Source: Prado023 sp963798745
GTDB taxonomy: Bacteria > Actinomycetota > Actinomycetes > S36-B12 > CAIYMF01
Reading direction: 5' to 3'
Length of the DNA stretch: 64,000 nucleotides
NCBI GenBank assembly: GCA_963798745.1
Contig: CAWCUF010000004.1
Location: 1-64,000 of the forward strand
Shown: positions 1 through 7,660 of the stretch, piece after piece
Position numbering within the stretch: position 1 is the stretch's first letter
How the letters are laid out: each line of letters starts with the position of its first letter
Made by a program: the position numbers and the translations under genes
Notes under the pieces: generated by a model
The model's database searches: none
What the model was told of the DNA's origin: nothing
What the model saw: only the letters and a program-made list of their open reading frames with translations

Positions 1-29
1 GCCACGGTGATGGTCAGGCCGGCGCTCAT
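1..29 (-). CDS. Possible 5' end of a gene running off the left edge
   Basis: An ATG on the minus strand opens a frame reading MSAGLTITV that leaves the window after nine codons. No clear ribosome binding site precedes it and the peptide is too short to identify. The stretch from 30 to 207 shows no other gene and may hold its promoter and the 3' region of the next gene. This is only a candidate. Confidence 0.2.
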
Positions 30-207
30 GGGCTCTGATCGAGGCGACGGTCGTCGTCGCGCGGAACGCCACCGGAAGGAACTCCCTATCGGCCCGGTGA
101 ACGCCGGCTGTCTGCTGGCGCAGCGCTCCGGCCCGTCCCCGTGCCCGCTCCGAGGCCCGACGAGCGCGTGAAGGGGGCGCACAGGTTACCCCGACCCCTG
201 TCGTGCC

Positions 208-1530
208 TCAGCGACAGCGTGGCACGGGCGCGCTGTACGTGGTGTTGGACCGGTTGGAGACGTAGGAGTCGCTCACCCAGCGACCATCGACCAGCTGGTT
301 CCAGACCCTGGTCCTTCTGACCAGCGAGCCGGACGCCTGGCAGGCCACGTGGGCGAGCGCGCCGCCCTGCAGGGGCTGCTTGCGGCTGTATGTCGTGCCC
401 GGCCCGGACCGCGTGATGAGTTCGGTGGAGCGGGTGTTCTGCCCGGGGTACGAGCACCGCGGGATCCCAGCGGTGAAGCCCGTCGTGGATCGCGTGGAGA
501 CGTAGCGGTCCGACACGTAGCCACCGGTGCTGATGCGGTCCCATACCCGCGTGGTCCCGACCTTCTGACCGCGCGCCTGGCAGATGACGGCCACCTTGCT
601 GCCCGTCGCGAGCTGGCCGATGACCGCGGACGTCGTGGTCGGCTCCCCGCGCACGCGCAGCGAGGTCGCGCTCGTGACCCGGTACGTCCTGGCCACGGTG
701 GCCACGGGTCCCTTGATGGCGTCGCTGTCGATGTTGAGCGCGACCCCGCCCCAGGTCTCGACGTGGCCGCCTTGGTACTGCTTCGCCCGTTGCCACTCGG
801 CCCATTTGGAGTCCGAGGCGGTGGGCCAGCCGTGCAGCGACTGGCTGCCGTCCCATCGGGCCATCCACACCGCGTCCGGTCGCGCCAACGCGGTGGAGAA
901 GTAGCTGCCCGCCAGGTCGCGAAGACCCGAGTCCTGATGGACGTAGACCCCTGCGAGGTAACCCTCGCGGTGCAGGGCCCTGGTCCATTCCGAGACGTAG
1001 GTCCGCACCGCCGAGGTGCAGGACGCCCTCGCGCGGTCGTAGTGCTCGACGTCGGCGTACAGGGCGCCGCCGGGAAGCAGCCCGAGGCTCCGCGCCTGGG
1101 TCACGGCGTCCATCCCGTCGGCACGCCCCTGCGCCGCCGCTCCGCTGGCGGTGTACCGGTAGGGCTTGCTGCCGAAGGCGCAGAACGGCTGGTCGCCGAA
1201 GTAGGTCGGGATCAGCGACCAGCCAGCGACCGCGGCACTATGCACCCAGGCAGCCGTCAGGTTCGGCTGGGCGCAGCCGCGATTGCGGCCACCGAAGTAG
1301 ATGTTGACACCGGTGTAGGGGGAGGTCCCCCGCCAGGCGGCGAGTGCGTCGAGTGACGGTGCGCTGCAGGTGTCGAAGAAGCGGCCTTCGACCCGCGTCG
1401 CGGAGGACGCGGCGGGATAGCGGACGGGCGTTGCAGGATCAGCCCTCGCGACATTGGGCACGACCACCCCCATCATCAGCGCTGCGACGAGGACTGCCAG
1501 TGACTCGAAAGCGCGTCGTGAGCGAGACAT
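208..1530 (-). CDS. Secreted DUF1906 (glycoside hydrolase-like) protein with SH3-like repeats
   Basis: The product is about 440 residues. The ATG at 1530 is chosen because GGGAGG lies just upstream and the protein then starts with a signal peptide: SRSRR, a hydrophobic core (LAVLVAALMMGVVV) and a likely cleavage after ARA near residue 30. Residues about 45-270 match the DUF1906 family, a TIM-barrel domain related to GH25 lysozymes (FDTCSAPS near the start, YADVEHYD in the middle, LNIDSDAI at the end). Two C-terminal repeats of about 65 residues, each with VWxx(I/L)xxGxxVSDxYVSxRS, look like bacterial SH3 domains that could bind cell wall. A role in cell-envelope glycan binding or cleavage is inferred; the substrate is unknown. 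The frame stays open upstream of 1530, but that extension is low-complexity and out of character for a coding region. Confidence 0.8.
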   Translation of the reverse strand: MSRSRRAFESLAVLVAALMMGVVVPNVARADPATPVRYPAASSATRVEGRFFDTCSAPSLDALAAWRGTSPYTGVNIYFGGRNRGCAQPNLTAAWVHSAAVAGWSLIPTYFGDQPFCAFGSKPYRYTASGAAAQGRADGMDAVTQARSLGLLPGGALYADVEHYDRARASCTSAVRTYVSEWTRALHREGYLAGVYVHQDSGLRDLAGSYFSTALARPDAVWMARWDGSQSLHGWPTASDSKWAEWQRAKQYQGGHVETWGGVALNIDSDAIKGPVATVARTYRVTSATSLRVRGEPTTTSAVIGQLATGSKVAVICQARGQKVGTTRVWDRISTGGYVSDRYVSTRSTTGFTAGIPRCSYPGQNTRSTELITRSGPGTTYSRKQPLQGGALAHVACQASGSLVRRTRVWNQLVDGRWVSDSYVSNRSNTTYSAPVPRCR

Positions 1531-1918
1531 GATGCCACCTCCCACGCCAGGGCCCGTCCGTACAGCCCCGACGGTTCCATCATGCTCCTGTTTTCCGGCC
1601 CTGGGGAAGGGACGCACGCCCCCGCACCGACGAGCCCAGCGACCCGCCGCGGGGGGCCGGCAGGTCCGACCGCCTCGCCTGCCCCACGCGGCTGGCGAGA
1701 GCAGCCCGCCACCTGCCGGACAGGTCTTGCGGTCTGAGGAGGGCTTTCGCTTCGATCCCGGCTTCTGGTGGCTGTTGCCGAATCCTCGGGGTGGCCTCGG
1801 TGACGCGGTTAGGGGTTGCGCGCGGGGTGGGGGGGTTGGCGGGTTCGGCTGGATTTGTGCAGGTTGAGGGCCGCGTTGCCGGCGTGTGGGCGCGGGGGTG
1901 GCAGTGTTCGGGGCTTGG
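1531..1918. other. Intergenic stretch without a recognised gene
   Basis: This 388-base stretch contains the ribosome binding site of the secreted DUF1906 gene at its left end. No convincing gene, RNA or repeat was seen in the rest. Its right end merges into the transposase remnant, so part of it may be decayed insertion-sequence DNA. Confidence 0.4.
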
Positions 1919-2142
1919 TGGCACCTCATCGAGCGATGGTCAAGGAACTCACCGACCGCCGGCTACGCCGCGGCACCTTCACCAGCGTCAACGACCTCTC
2001 CCAAGCCATCACCACCTGGGCCGAACACTGGAACACCGACCCCAAACCCTTCATCTGGAAAGCCACCGCCCAAGACATCATCGCCAAGGTCCAACGAGGC
2101 CGCGACACCCTCCGCCAGATCAATACGCAGACGGACCACTAG
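1919..2142 (+). pseudogene. 3' remnant of an IS630-family transposase, frameshifted
   Basis: From 1942 the frame reads KELTDRRLRRGTF, then a WxxHWNxDPKPFxWKATAxDII segment, and ends at TAG 2140-2142. This is the typical C-terminal end of IS630-type DDE transposases (about 65 residues). Just upstream, WHLIERW (1919-1939) lies in another frame. Family members usually read ERWFKELTDRRLRRG, so the break fits loss of one base from the Phe codon at 1940. The N-terminal catalytic domain is missing and no terminal inverted repeats or TA duplication were recognised. It is a decayed insertion-sequence tail, evidence of past mobile-element activity next to the repeat-rich gene to its right. Confidence 0.8.
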
Positions 2143-2185
2143 TCGAGTCGTTCCAGGATCAAGGACCGGACAAGCGTGGACGCGG

Positions 2186-3931
2186 TCACCGCACCACTCG
2201 GACCGGCTTGGAGATGGCGCGCTTGTGGCCGTGCTGGGCATTGACCACGACCCGGTAGGTGCCTTGGCGCAGGTTGATGGTGTTGGTCTCCTTCGGCCCG
2301 AACGTCTTGTAGGTGGTGGGCAGGGTGTACCAGGTGCCGTTGCTGCGCCGGTACTGCACCTGGAACCTCCAGCGCCCCGGACCCCGGTTCGGGTTCACGT
2401 TGACGTGCATCTTGGAGGCGTTGGACAGCGCCCGGACCTTCACCCGTACCGTCGGCCTGATCAGTCGCACGGCGGGCGAGGTGGCGCCCTTGTAGCCGTA
2501 CCTGGCCAGGACCTTCACCCGGAACACTCCCCGACCCAAGTTGACCGTCCGGGTCTCGGCTGTGCCCCGTGTCCGATAGGTCGTGGGCAACGTGGACCAC
2601 GACCCCGACGTGGTGCGCTGCTGAACCCGGAATCTCCAGAACTCCGGTCCCCTGTTCGGGTTCACGTTCACCGACAACGTGTTCCCCGCCCCGGTCCTGG
2701 ACGCGTTCACCCGCACCCGGGGAGCCAGGGGGGTCGGAGTCCACAGCACTGCCCGGCTGCCCGACCCTCCGGCGACCTGCCCCCGCTCGTTCACGGCAAT
2801 CGCTGAGGACTCATGTCCGCCGAGGGTGCCCGGGTCGGTCATCCCGGTGACCGGATCCCACAGGAACGCGTGCCACCCGTCGGACTTGGTGGCCGCGGAA
2901 CCGGCGACCTGCCCCCGCTCGTTCACGTCACTCGCATCGGAACCAAATCCGCCGAGGGTGCCCAGGTCGGTCATCCCGGTGACCGGATCCCACAGGAACG
3001 CATGCCACTCGTCGGGCTTGGTGGCCGCTTGACCTGCGACCTGCCCCCGCTCGTTCACGGCACTCGCCCCAGAAGAGTATCCGCCGAGGGTGCCCAGGTC
3101 CCTCATCCCGGTGACCGGATCCCACAGGAACGCATGCCACTCGTCGGACTTGGTGGCCGCTTGACCTGCGACCTGCCCCCGCTCGTTCACGGCACGCGCA
3201 TAAGACTCAGATCCGCCGAGGGTGCCCAGGTCGGTCATCCCGGTGACCGGATCCCACAGAAACGCATGCCACCACTCGTCGGACTTGGTGAACGCACCAC
3301 CTGCGACTTGCCCCCGCTCGTTCACGGCACTCGCATAGGACTCAGCTCCGCCGAGGGTGCCCAGGTCGGTCATCCCGGTGACCGGATCCCACAAGAACGC
3401 ATGCTTCCGGCCAGACTTGGTGGCCGCGGAACCGGCGACCTGCCCCCGCTCGTTCACGTCACTCGCATCGGAACCAAATCCGCCGAGGGTGCCCAGGTCG
3501 GTCATCCCGGTGACCGGATCCCACAGGAACGCATGCCACTCGTCGGACTTGGTGGCCGCTTGACCTGCGACCTGCCCCCGCTCGTTCACGGCACTCGCCC
3601 CAGAAGAGTATCCGCCGAGGGTGCCCAGGTCGGTCATCCCGGTGACCGGATCCCACAGGAACGCATGCCACTCGTCGGACTTGGTGGCCGCTTGACCTGC
3701 GACCTGCCCCCGCTCGTTCACAGCACTCGCCCCCGAGAAGTCTCCGCGGGGGCCCAGGTCCACGATCGTGTACGGGACACCTGGCGCGGTCACCGCCGGC
3801 AGGGGCCCGCCCACCGCCGCCGCGCTGGCACCCCACCCGCCCGCTGAGGGGACCGACCCCGGCACCGCGAGCATCCCCGTACCCACCACACCCGCCGCCG
3901 CCGCGGCTAGCCAACCCCTGCGACGCCTCAT
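2186..3931 (-). CDS. Secreted HAF-repeat protein
   Basis: The product is 581 residues from the ATG at 3931, which has GGAGG seven bases upstream. It begins MRRRRGW, followed by a hydrophobic segment (LAAAAAGVVGTGMLAV) typical of a signal peptide. From about residue 60 there are seven full repeats and one partial repeat of about 44 residues, each with VNERGQVAG and then HAFLWDPVTGMTDLGTLGG. This is the extracellular HAF repeat, which probably forms a beta-propeller-like fold. Two C-terminal domains of about 80 residues follow, each containing VNPNRGPxxWRFxVQ, a central LPTTY and a valine-rich strand, so probably beta-sandwiches. Function is unknown; surface binding is an inference. The longer frame starting at 4081 has no ribosome binding site and would bury the signal peptide. 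Confidence 0.8.
   Translation of the reverse strand: MRRRRGWLAAAAAGVVGTGMLAVPGSVPSAGGWGASAAAVGGPLPAVTAPGVPYTIVDLGPRGDFSGASAVNERGQVAGQAATKSDEWHAFLWDPVTGMTDLGTLGGYSSGASAVNERGQVAGQAATKSDEWHAFLWDPVTGMTDLGTLGGFGSDASDVNERGQVAGSAATKSGRKHAFLWDPVTGMTDLGTLGGAESYASAVNERGQVAGGAFTKSDEWWHAFLWDPVTGMTDLGTLGGSESYARAVNERGQVAGQAATKSDEWHAFLWDPVTGMRDLGTLGGYSSGASAVNERGQVAGQAATKPDEWHAFLWDPVTGMTDLGTLGGFGSDASDVNERGQVAGSAATKSDGWHAFLWDPVTGMTDPGTLGGHESSAIAVNERGQVAGGSGSRAVLWTPTPLAPRVRVNASRTGAGNTLSVNVNPNRGPEFWRFRVQQRTTSGSWSTLPTTYRTRGTAETRTVNLGRGVFRVKVLARYGYKGATSPAVRLIRPTVRVKVRALSNASKMHVNVNPNRGPGRWRFQVQYRRSNGTWYTLPTTYKTFGPKETNTINLRQGTYRVVVNAQHGHKRAISKPVRVVR
2767..3740 (-). repeat. Tandem HAF-repeat array (about 132-bp units) with an internal block duplication
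   Basis: The repeats inside the secreted gene have a period of 132 bases, with one unit carrying an extra codon (HAF preceded by a doubled Trp). Bases 2884-3100 and 3415-3631 are identical except for one base, an offset of 531 bases or four units. The unit order also repeats (YSSGAS then FGSDAS, twice). This points to a recent unequal exchange or slippage within the gene. Such arrays often vary in copy number between strains. Confidence 0.85.
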
Positions 3932-4317
3932 GAAGCGGCCTCCGATCCCTCTGGTCGCCGCCGCCCCGGCCGGGTCAACGGCCAACAACCCCGTACTACC
4001 CGCCGCCACAGCCGACGACCAGAGCCAGAAGTCCCCATCCGCGGCGGCGAGTGACAGTTGCCCAGAGCACCGGACCAGCACGACGCTTCAAGAAAATCAA
4101 CCCGAGGACGATGTGCCTATACTTCACGGCGTCGACCTTGTCGCGCAGTTAGTCAGCGGACTCGCGCAACGCGGCTTCCAATGTCTTCTGCGGCTGCGAC
4201 CTCTTCACCATCGACTGCATCTTCGCTGCCGTCCTCTCGGTGGCTACGCAACAGTCGGGGACGGGGGCCGGTATCCACAGAGGTGCGTGGTGGGTGCGGG
4301 CTGGGCTCGCGCTGGTG
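3932..4317. other. Divergent intergenic region without a recognised gene
   Basis: About 390 bases separate the HAF-repeat gene from the HNH gene. The ribosome binding site of the former lies at the left end. A TATACT hexamer occurs at about 4117 but without a good -35 partner. Open frames here lack ribosome binding sites and family resemblance. No RNA element was recognised. Confidence 0.4.
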
Positions 4318-4338
4318 TAGACTCGAACACATGTTCGA
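4318..4338 (+). promoter_or_regulatory. Leaderless promoter -10 and perfect SOS (LexA) box over the HNH start codon
   Basis: TAGACT at 4318-4323 is a good -10 element placed seven bases before the ATG at 4331, so transcription should start at or next to the start codon. TCGAACACATGTTCGA at 4323-4338 is a perfect 16-bp palindrome fitting the actinobacterial SOS box (TCGAAC-N4-GTTCGA). It overlaps the end of the -10 element, the presumed transcription start and the start codon itself. LexA, encoded near 47.5 kb, should therefore block both promoter melting and initiation. Confidence 0.88.
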
Positions 4339-6145
4339 AGCATCAGCATCCTCCGACAGCGGGTCCACTGGGGGCCGGCCCGTGGTCGCAACCGGGGCGA
4401 GCCCATGGGGCGGTGGCGATGTCCCGGCTCGGGTTGACGGTCCTGTGATGGTGCTGCCCCCGGGTGGGGGCGCGGACGAAACCGCGCGCGAGGCTCGGTG
4501 GGCGCGGTTGATGCGAGCCTGGTGGGTGGACGAGCGGCCGGACTGGGTCGGTGCCGACTGGTGGGACGCACCGATGCGCGACGAGGTCCGGGGGCTGTTG
4601 TGGCTGGGCGCCGGGCCGGTCCTCGCAGGCGCACTCGACGCGATCACCACCCCCGATTCCTGCCCCGAACCGCATCTGGGCGAGGCCACACCGGGGTGGC
4701 CGACCCCGGGTCACGCCACGGGATGGCCGTGCGCCTGCCAGGTGGTGCTGGCAGCCGCGTGGGAGGCCTGTGCTGCATGGGTCGCGGCTCGATCGGCTGC
4801 CGCGGTGGTACAGGCGGCCGGACCTGCGGAGGTCGCGTTCGCGCCGCCGGCACCTGCTCCGCGGATCAACGACCCGGCTCGTGAGGAACTGGCCGTGGCG
4901 CTGCGCACCTCGCCCTCCTCGATGGGCAACCGGATCGCTGCCGCCCGCGACCTGCTCAAGCACCACGAACTCCACGGCCTCGTGGAGACGGCAGCCATCT
5001 CCGCGTGGGCCGCCCGAGTGGTGATCCTCGAGGTCGCCGGTCTGTCCGAGGAGGTCGCATCCACTGTGGTGGCTGAGGTGGTCAGCCGGGTCCGCGGTCG
5101 GCTGGCCGGCGGGCGGCGCCACTGGACCTCAGCCGAGATCGGTCGGGTGACCCGCACCATCCGGCTGCGCCTGGCTTCCGACCAGGAACAGTCGATCCGG
5201 CAACGGGCACGGGCTGACCGGAAGGTCCACGTCTTCCCCGACCGGAACGGGATGGCTGTTCTGCATGCCCTGATCGACGCCACCGACGCCCATCGGATCC
5301 ACCGCAGGCTCAGCGCGATCGCCCAGGGTCTCGAGGACCCCGACCGTACCCGTGACCAGGTACGCGCCGATACCCTCGTCGATCTGCTCCTGGGCAGCCT
5401 CGCCCAGCCCAGCGCTGACAACAGCGATCTGTCGGCTACAGACCTGCCCGGCGGATCGGGCAGCGGGTCTCTCGACCCTTCAGGCGGTGGCCCGGGCATC
5501 GACTCAGCCGGCGGATCAACCTGCGGATCGTGTGACGGGGCTGAGGGCGGATCGAGCCCGACACCTCCCGCGGGCGTCGGTGGCGTCCGCGCGGACATCA
5601 ACGTGATCGTCTCCTTAGCCACCCTGCTCGGAATGTCCGACCAGCCCGCCTGTGTGCCCGGGCTCGGGCCGATCCCCGCGGACGTGGCCCGCGATCTGGC
5701 CGCCGACGGCCGGTGGCGGGCCTGGATCACCGACGCTGCGGGTGCCACGATCACCGCGACTGGTACCCGGGGGTACGTCCCATCCGAGGGCCTGGCCCGA
5801 CTGGTGCGGGCCCGCGAGGCGCACTGCCGGATGCCGGGGTGCCGCAGAGCCGCCGACGCCTGCGATCTGGACCACGCCATCCCATGGCCCCGAGGTCAGA
5901 CCACCGAAGCCAATCTCGGCCCCCTCTGTCGTCGGCACCACGTCCTCAAGACGCATGCCGGCTGGGACCTGACACCTGGCAGGGATCCGGCGTCACGACC
6001 GGACCTGGGCCAGTCACCGGAGGATGCCAACCCCGGCTGGACGTGGCGCACCCCGGCCGGATTCACCGTCCAGGACGAGACTGAACCCTCGTGGGTACCC
6101 GCCGTCGCCGCGCTGGACTTCGCCCGGTCAACGCCGCCGACATAG
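4331..6145 (+). CDS. DUF222/HNH endonuclease (13E12-type), SOS-controlled
   Basis: The product is 604 residues from the ATG at 4331. The N-terminal two thirds form the alpha-helical DUF222 region found in mycobacterial REP13E12 proteins. The C-terminus has the HNH motif: HCRMPGCRRAADACDLDHAIPW followed by NLGPLCRRHHVLKTHAGW, where the DLDH and RHH residues form the nuclease centre and the Cys pairs can bind a structural metal. A Gly/Ser-rich linker near residues 365-420 separates the two parts. Such genes are multicopy in many actinobacteria, and several mycobacterial relatives are, as I recall, LexA-regulated. The open frame reaches back to 4058, but the promoter and SOS box set the start at 4331. 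The biological role is not established; a selfish or mobile endonuclease is possible. Confidence 0.85.
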   Translation: MFEASASSDSGSTGGRPVVATGASPWGGGDVPARVDGPVMVLPPGGGADETAREARWARLMRAWWVDERPDWVGADWWDAPMRDEVRGLLWLGAGPVLAGALDAITTPDSCPEPHLGEATPGWPTPGHATGWPCACQVVLAAAWEACAAWVAARSAAAVVQAAGPAEVAFAPPAPAPRINDPAREELAVALRTSPSSMGNRIAAARDLLKHHELHGLVETAAISAWAARVVILEVAGLSEEVASTVVAEVVSRVRGRLAGGRRHWTSAEIGRVTRTIRLRLASDQEQSIRQRARADRKVHVFPDRNGMAVLHALIDATDAHRIHRRLSAIAQGLEDPDRTRDQVRADTLVDLLLGSLAQPSADNSDLSATDLPGGSGSGSLDPSGGGPGIDSAGGSTCGSCDGAEGGSSPTPPAGVGGVRADINVIVSLATLLGMSDQPACVPGLGPIPADVARDLAADGRWRAWITDAAGATITATGTRGYVPSEGLARLVRAREAHCRMPGCRRAADACDLDHAIPWPRGQTTEANLGPLCRRHHVLKTHAGWDLTPGRDPASRPDLGQSPEDANPGWTWRTPAGFTVQDETEPSWVPAVAALDFARSTPPT

Positions 6146-6245
6146 ACCAGATCATGCGCGTTCCCGGTGAGCCGGGCGCCGGCCGTCCCGCGGCCCCTCA
6201 CACCGCAACCCAGCCACTCCGGACAACGAGAGGATCAGTGCATCC

Positions 6246-6695
6246 CTAGCGCGAGGGAGCGTCGACGATGAGTGCGTAGCTTCCCAACGCACGGATAGCG
6301 TCGCCCGGCCAACGAGCGTCGTCGCTGAGGGCGGCCACGACCGTGCCGTCGGAGGCATCGAACTCGATGTCGGTGACCCGTCCGTGCTCGAACCCGTCCG
6401 TGTCCAGGATCCGAGCCCCGATCGTCGCGACGCGGCCGCGCACCATGTCCTCGGCACGTTCCTCCACCGAGTCGGTGACGGCATCTTGCGAGGCCACCAT
6501 CACCGCATCGGGACCGAAGCCGGCGAGGTCTGACCAGTTGACGAGTTCGGCGGAGCGTTTGCGGCCTGCGACGTGAAGTTGCGTGACCCTGCGCCCGGAA
6601 GGTTCGAGGACGAACGCCTTGACCTCGCCCACCTCCTCCGCGGTATCGACCGCTACCACTCGTCGACCCAGGGCCGCACTCATGCGCTCATTCAT
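6246..6695 (-). CDS. PRC-barrel domain protein
   Basis: The product is 149 residues, starting MNERMSAALGRRVVAVD at the ATG at 6695, with GGGAG six bases upstream. Both halves resemble PRC-barrel domains, small beta-barrels named after the photosynthetic reaction centre H subunit and also found in RimM. The start overlaps the stop of the upstream PRC gene by eight bases, so the two are translationally coupled. It is the last gene of a three-gene operon running leftwards. The function is unknown; protein-protein or RNA contacts are the usual suggestion for this fold. The 100 bases between it and the HNH gene stop contain no strong hairpin. Confidence 0.75.
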   Translation of the reverse strand: MNERMSAALGRRVVAVDTAEEVGEVKAFVLEPSGRRVTQLHVAGRKRSAELVNWSDLAGFGPDAVMVASQDAVTDSVEERAEDMVRGRVATIGARILDTDGFEHGRVTDIEFDASDGTVVAALSDDARWPGDAIRALGSYALIVDAPSR

Positions 6696-7296
6696 CGGAA
6701 GCTCCCTGCTGGTCGGTCCCAGTGGTGTCGCCGGCTGCATCGCGGCTCGAGTCCCCGAGGAAGGCGGCGAACGCCGCCAGGTCCGCAGAGTCGAAGGACC
6801 TCAGCTCCGTCGGGACCACCAGGTTGTCACCGGACACGGCCAACTGCGATGAGATCGGGATCAGGACAACTGCGCCCTGGTCGTCGGTCAGCTCGTAGCC
6901 GACTGCGGCGGGTTGCTCCCCCGCGCTCAGGATGACGCCTGAGACAGTGCCCTTGACGCTGCCGTCGGTGGTGATCACGCTGTTGCCGAGCACGTCACGG
7001 CCATGCTCGCGCAGCGCCGCCTCATCAGGAGCAGCGACCGGGGCGGCGACGTCGGCCTCCGAGCCGACCATCACCGCGTCCGCGCCGATCGCCACGATCT
7101 GCTCCGCAGCGAGCACCTGGCCCAGTGTCCCCCGGAACCAGCCCCGCTTGTTGAGTGTGAAGCCGACGAGTTGGTGGCTGGTGCCGTCGTAGACCACATC
7201 CTTGACCTCGGCGACATCCTCACCGCCGTCGATCGTCACGACCGGCATCCCGATGATCTCGACGGCACGAATGAGCCGCATCGACGAGGTGGTCAT
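6688..7296 (-). CDS. Tandem PRC-barrel domain protein
   Basis: The product is 202 residues. Residues about 7-75 (MRLIRAVEIIGMPVVTIDGGEDVAEVKDVV and onward) form one PRC barrel and residues about 95-175 (GNSVITTDGSVKGTVSGVIL and onward) a second. The tail is acidic and disordered. The ATG at 7296 overlaps the stop of the small membrane gene upstream as ATGA, with AGGA seven bases before it. Together with the following PRC gene it forms an operon of two related barrel proteins and a membrane peptide, which suggests a small membrane-associated complex. The role is not known. Confidence 0.75.
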   Translation of the reverse strand: MTTSSMRLIRAVEIIGMPVVTIDGGEDVAEVKDVVYDGTSHQLVGFTLNKRGWFRGTLGQVLAAEQIVAIGADAVMVGSEADVAAPVAAPDEAALREHGRDVLGNSVITTDGSVKGTVSGVILSAGEQPAAVGYELTDDQGAVVLIPISSQLAVSGDNLVVPTELRSFDSADLAAFAAFLGDSSRDAAGDTTGTDQQGASDE

Positions 7297-7424
7297 GTCT
7301 GGTCCTGCTCGCGCTCAGCGGCTCGGACCGAACCTGAACGTTGCCGTTGGCGGAACCAGGCGAACAGGGCCGCACCCAGGACCACGATCAGTGCGATGAG
7401 GACGATCCACGACCATGTTTCCAT
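7293..7424 (-). CDS. Small single-pass membrane protein (43 aa) heading the PRC operon
   Basis: An ATG at 7424 preceded by GGAGAGAG opens a 43-residue frame starting METWSWIVLIALIVVLGAAL, followed by FAWFRQRQR and a polar tail. It has one membrane helix with an arginine-rich cytoplasmic flank. Its TGA overlaps the ATG of the tandem PRC protein (ATGA at 7293-7296), the classic sign of a coupled operon. The ribosome binding site, membrane helix and precise coupling together support a real gene despite its size. It may anchor the PRC proteins to the membrane; this is an inference. Confidence 0.75.
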   Translation of the reverse strand: METWSWIVLIALIVVLGAALFAWFRQRQRSGSVRAAEREQDQT

Positions 7425-7660
7425 CGCTCTCTCCTTCTGCAACTACTTACCGTCGAAGACTGCTTCGTTCTGGGCCAAGAGGTGAAGATTGGGCAGCGCT
7501 GGCGTGAACACGAGGATCTGCAGGCACCCCACGCGCGGGACGTCCGGTCGCTGCCCTAGAGGCTACTGCAGAGCGGGCACTCGGGCCCGGGGAAACGGCT
7601 CACCGCCCCACCCCAGCGCACCGTCGGGGCTCGGCCCGGATCCGAGTACCGTCTGCGTCC

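Noticed and set aside
86..988. 300-codon minus-strand frame at the left edge
   Set aside because: It overlaps the DUF1906 gene in another frame, is Arg/Gly/His-rich and has no ribosome binding site.
2767..3740. Regular repeats considered as a CRISPR array
   Set aside because: The period is 132 bases, nearly the whole unit is conserved, and the repeats encode the HAF peptide motif in one frame; there are no unique spacers and no cas genes.
2813..3847. Long plus-strand open frame (about 344 codons) opposite the HAF-repeat gene
   Set aside because: It is a repetitive antisense shadow of the tandem repeat array with no ribosome binding site and no family resemblance.
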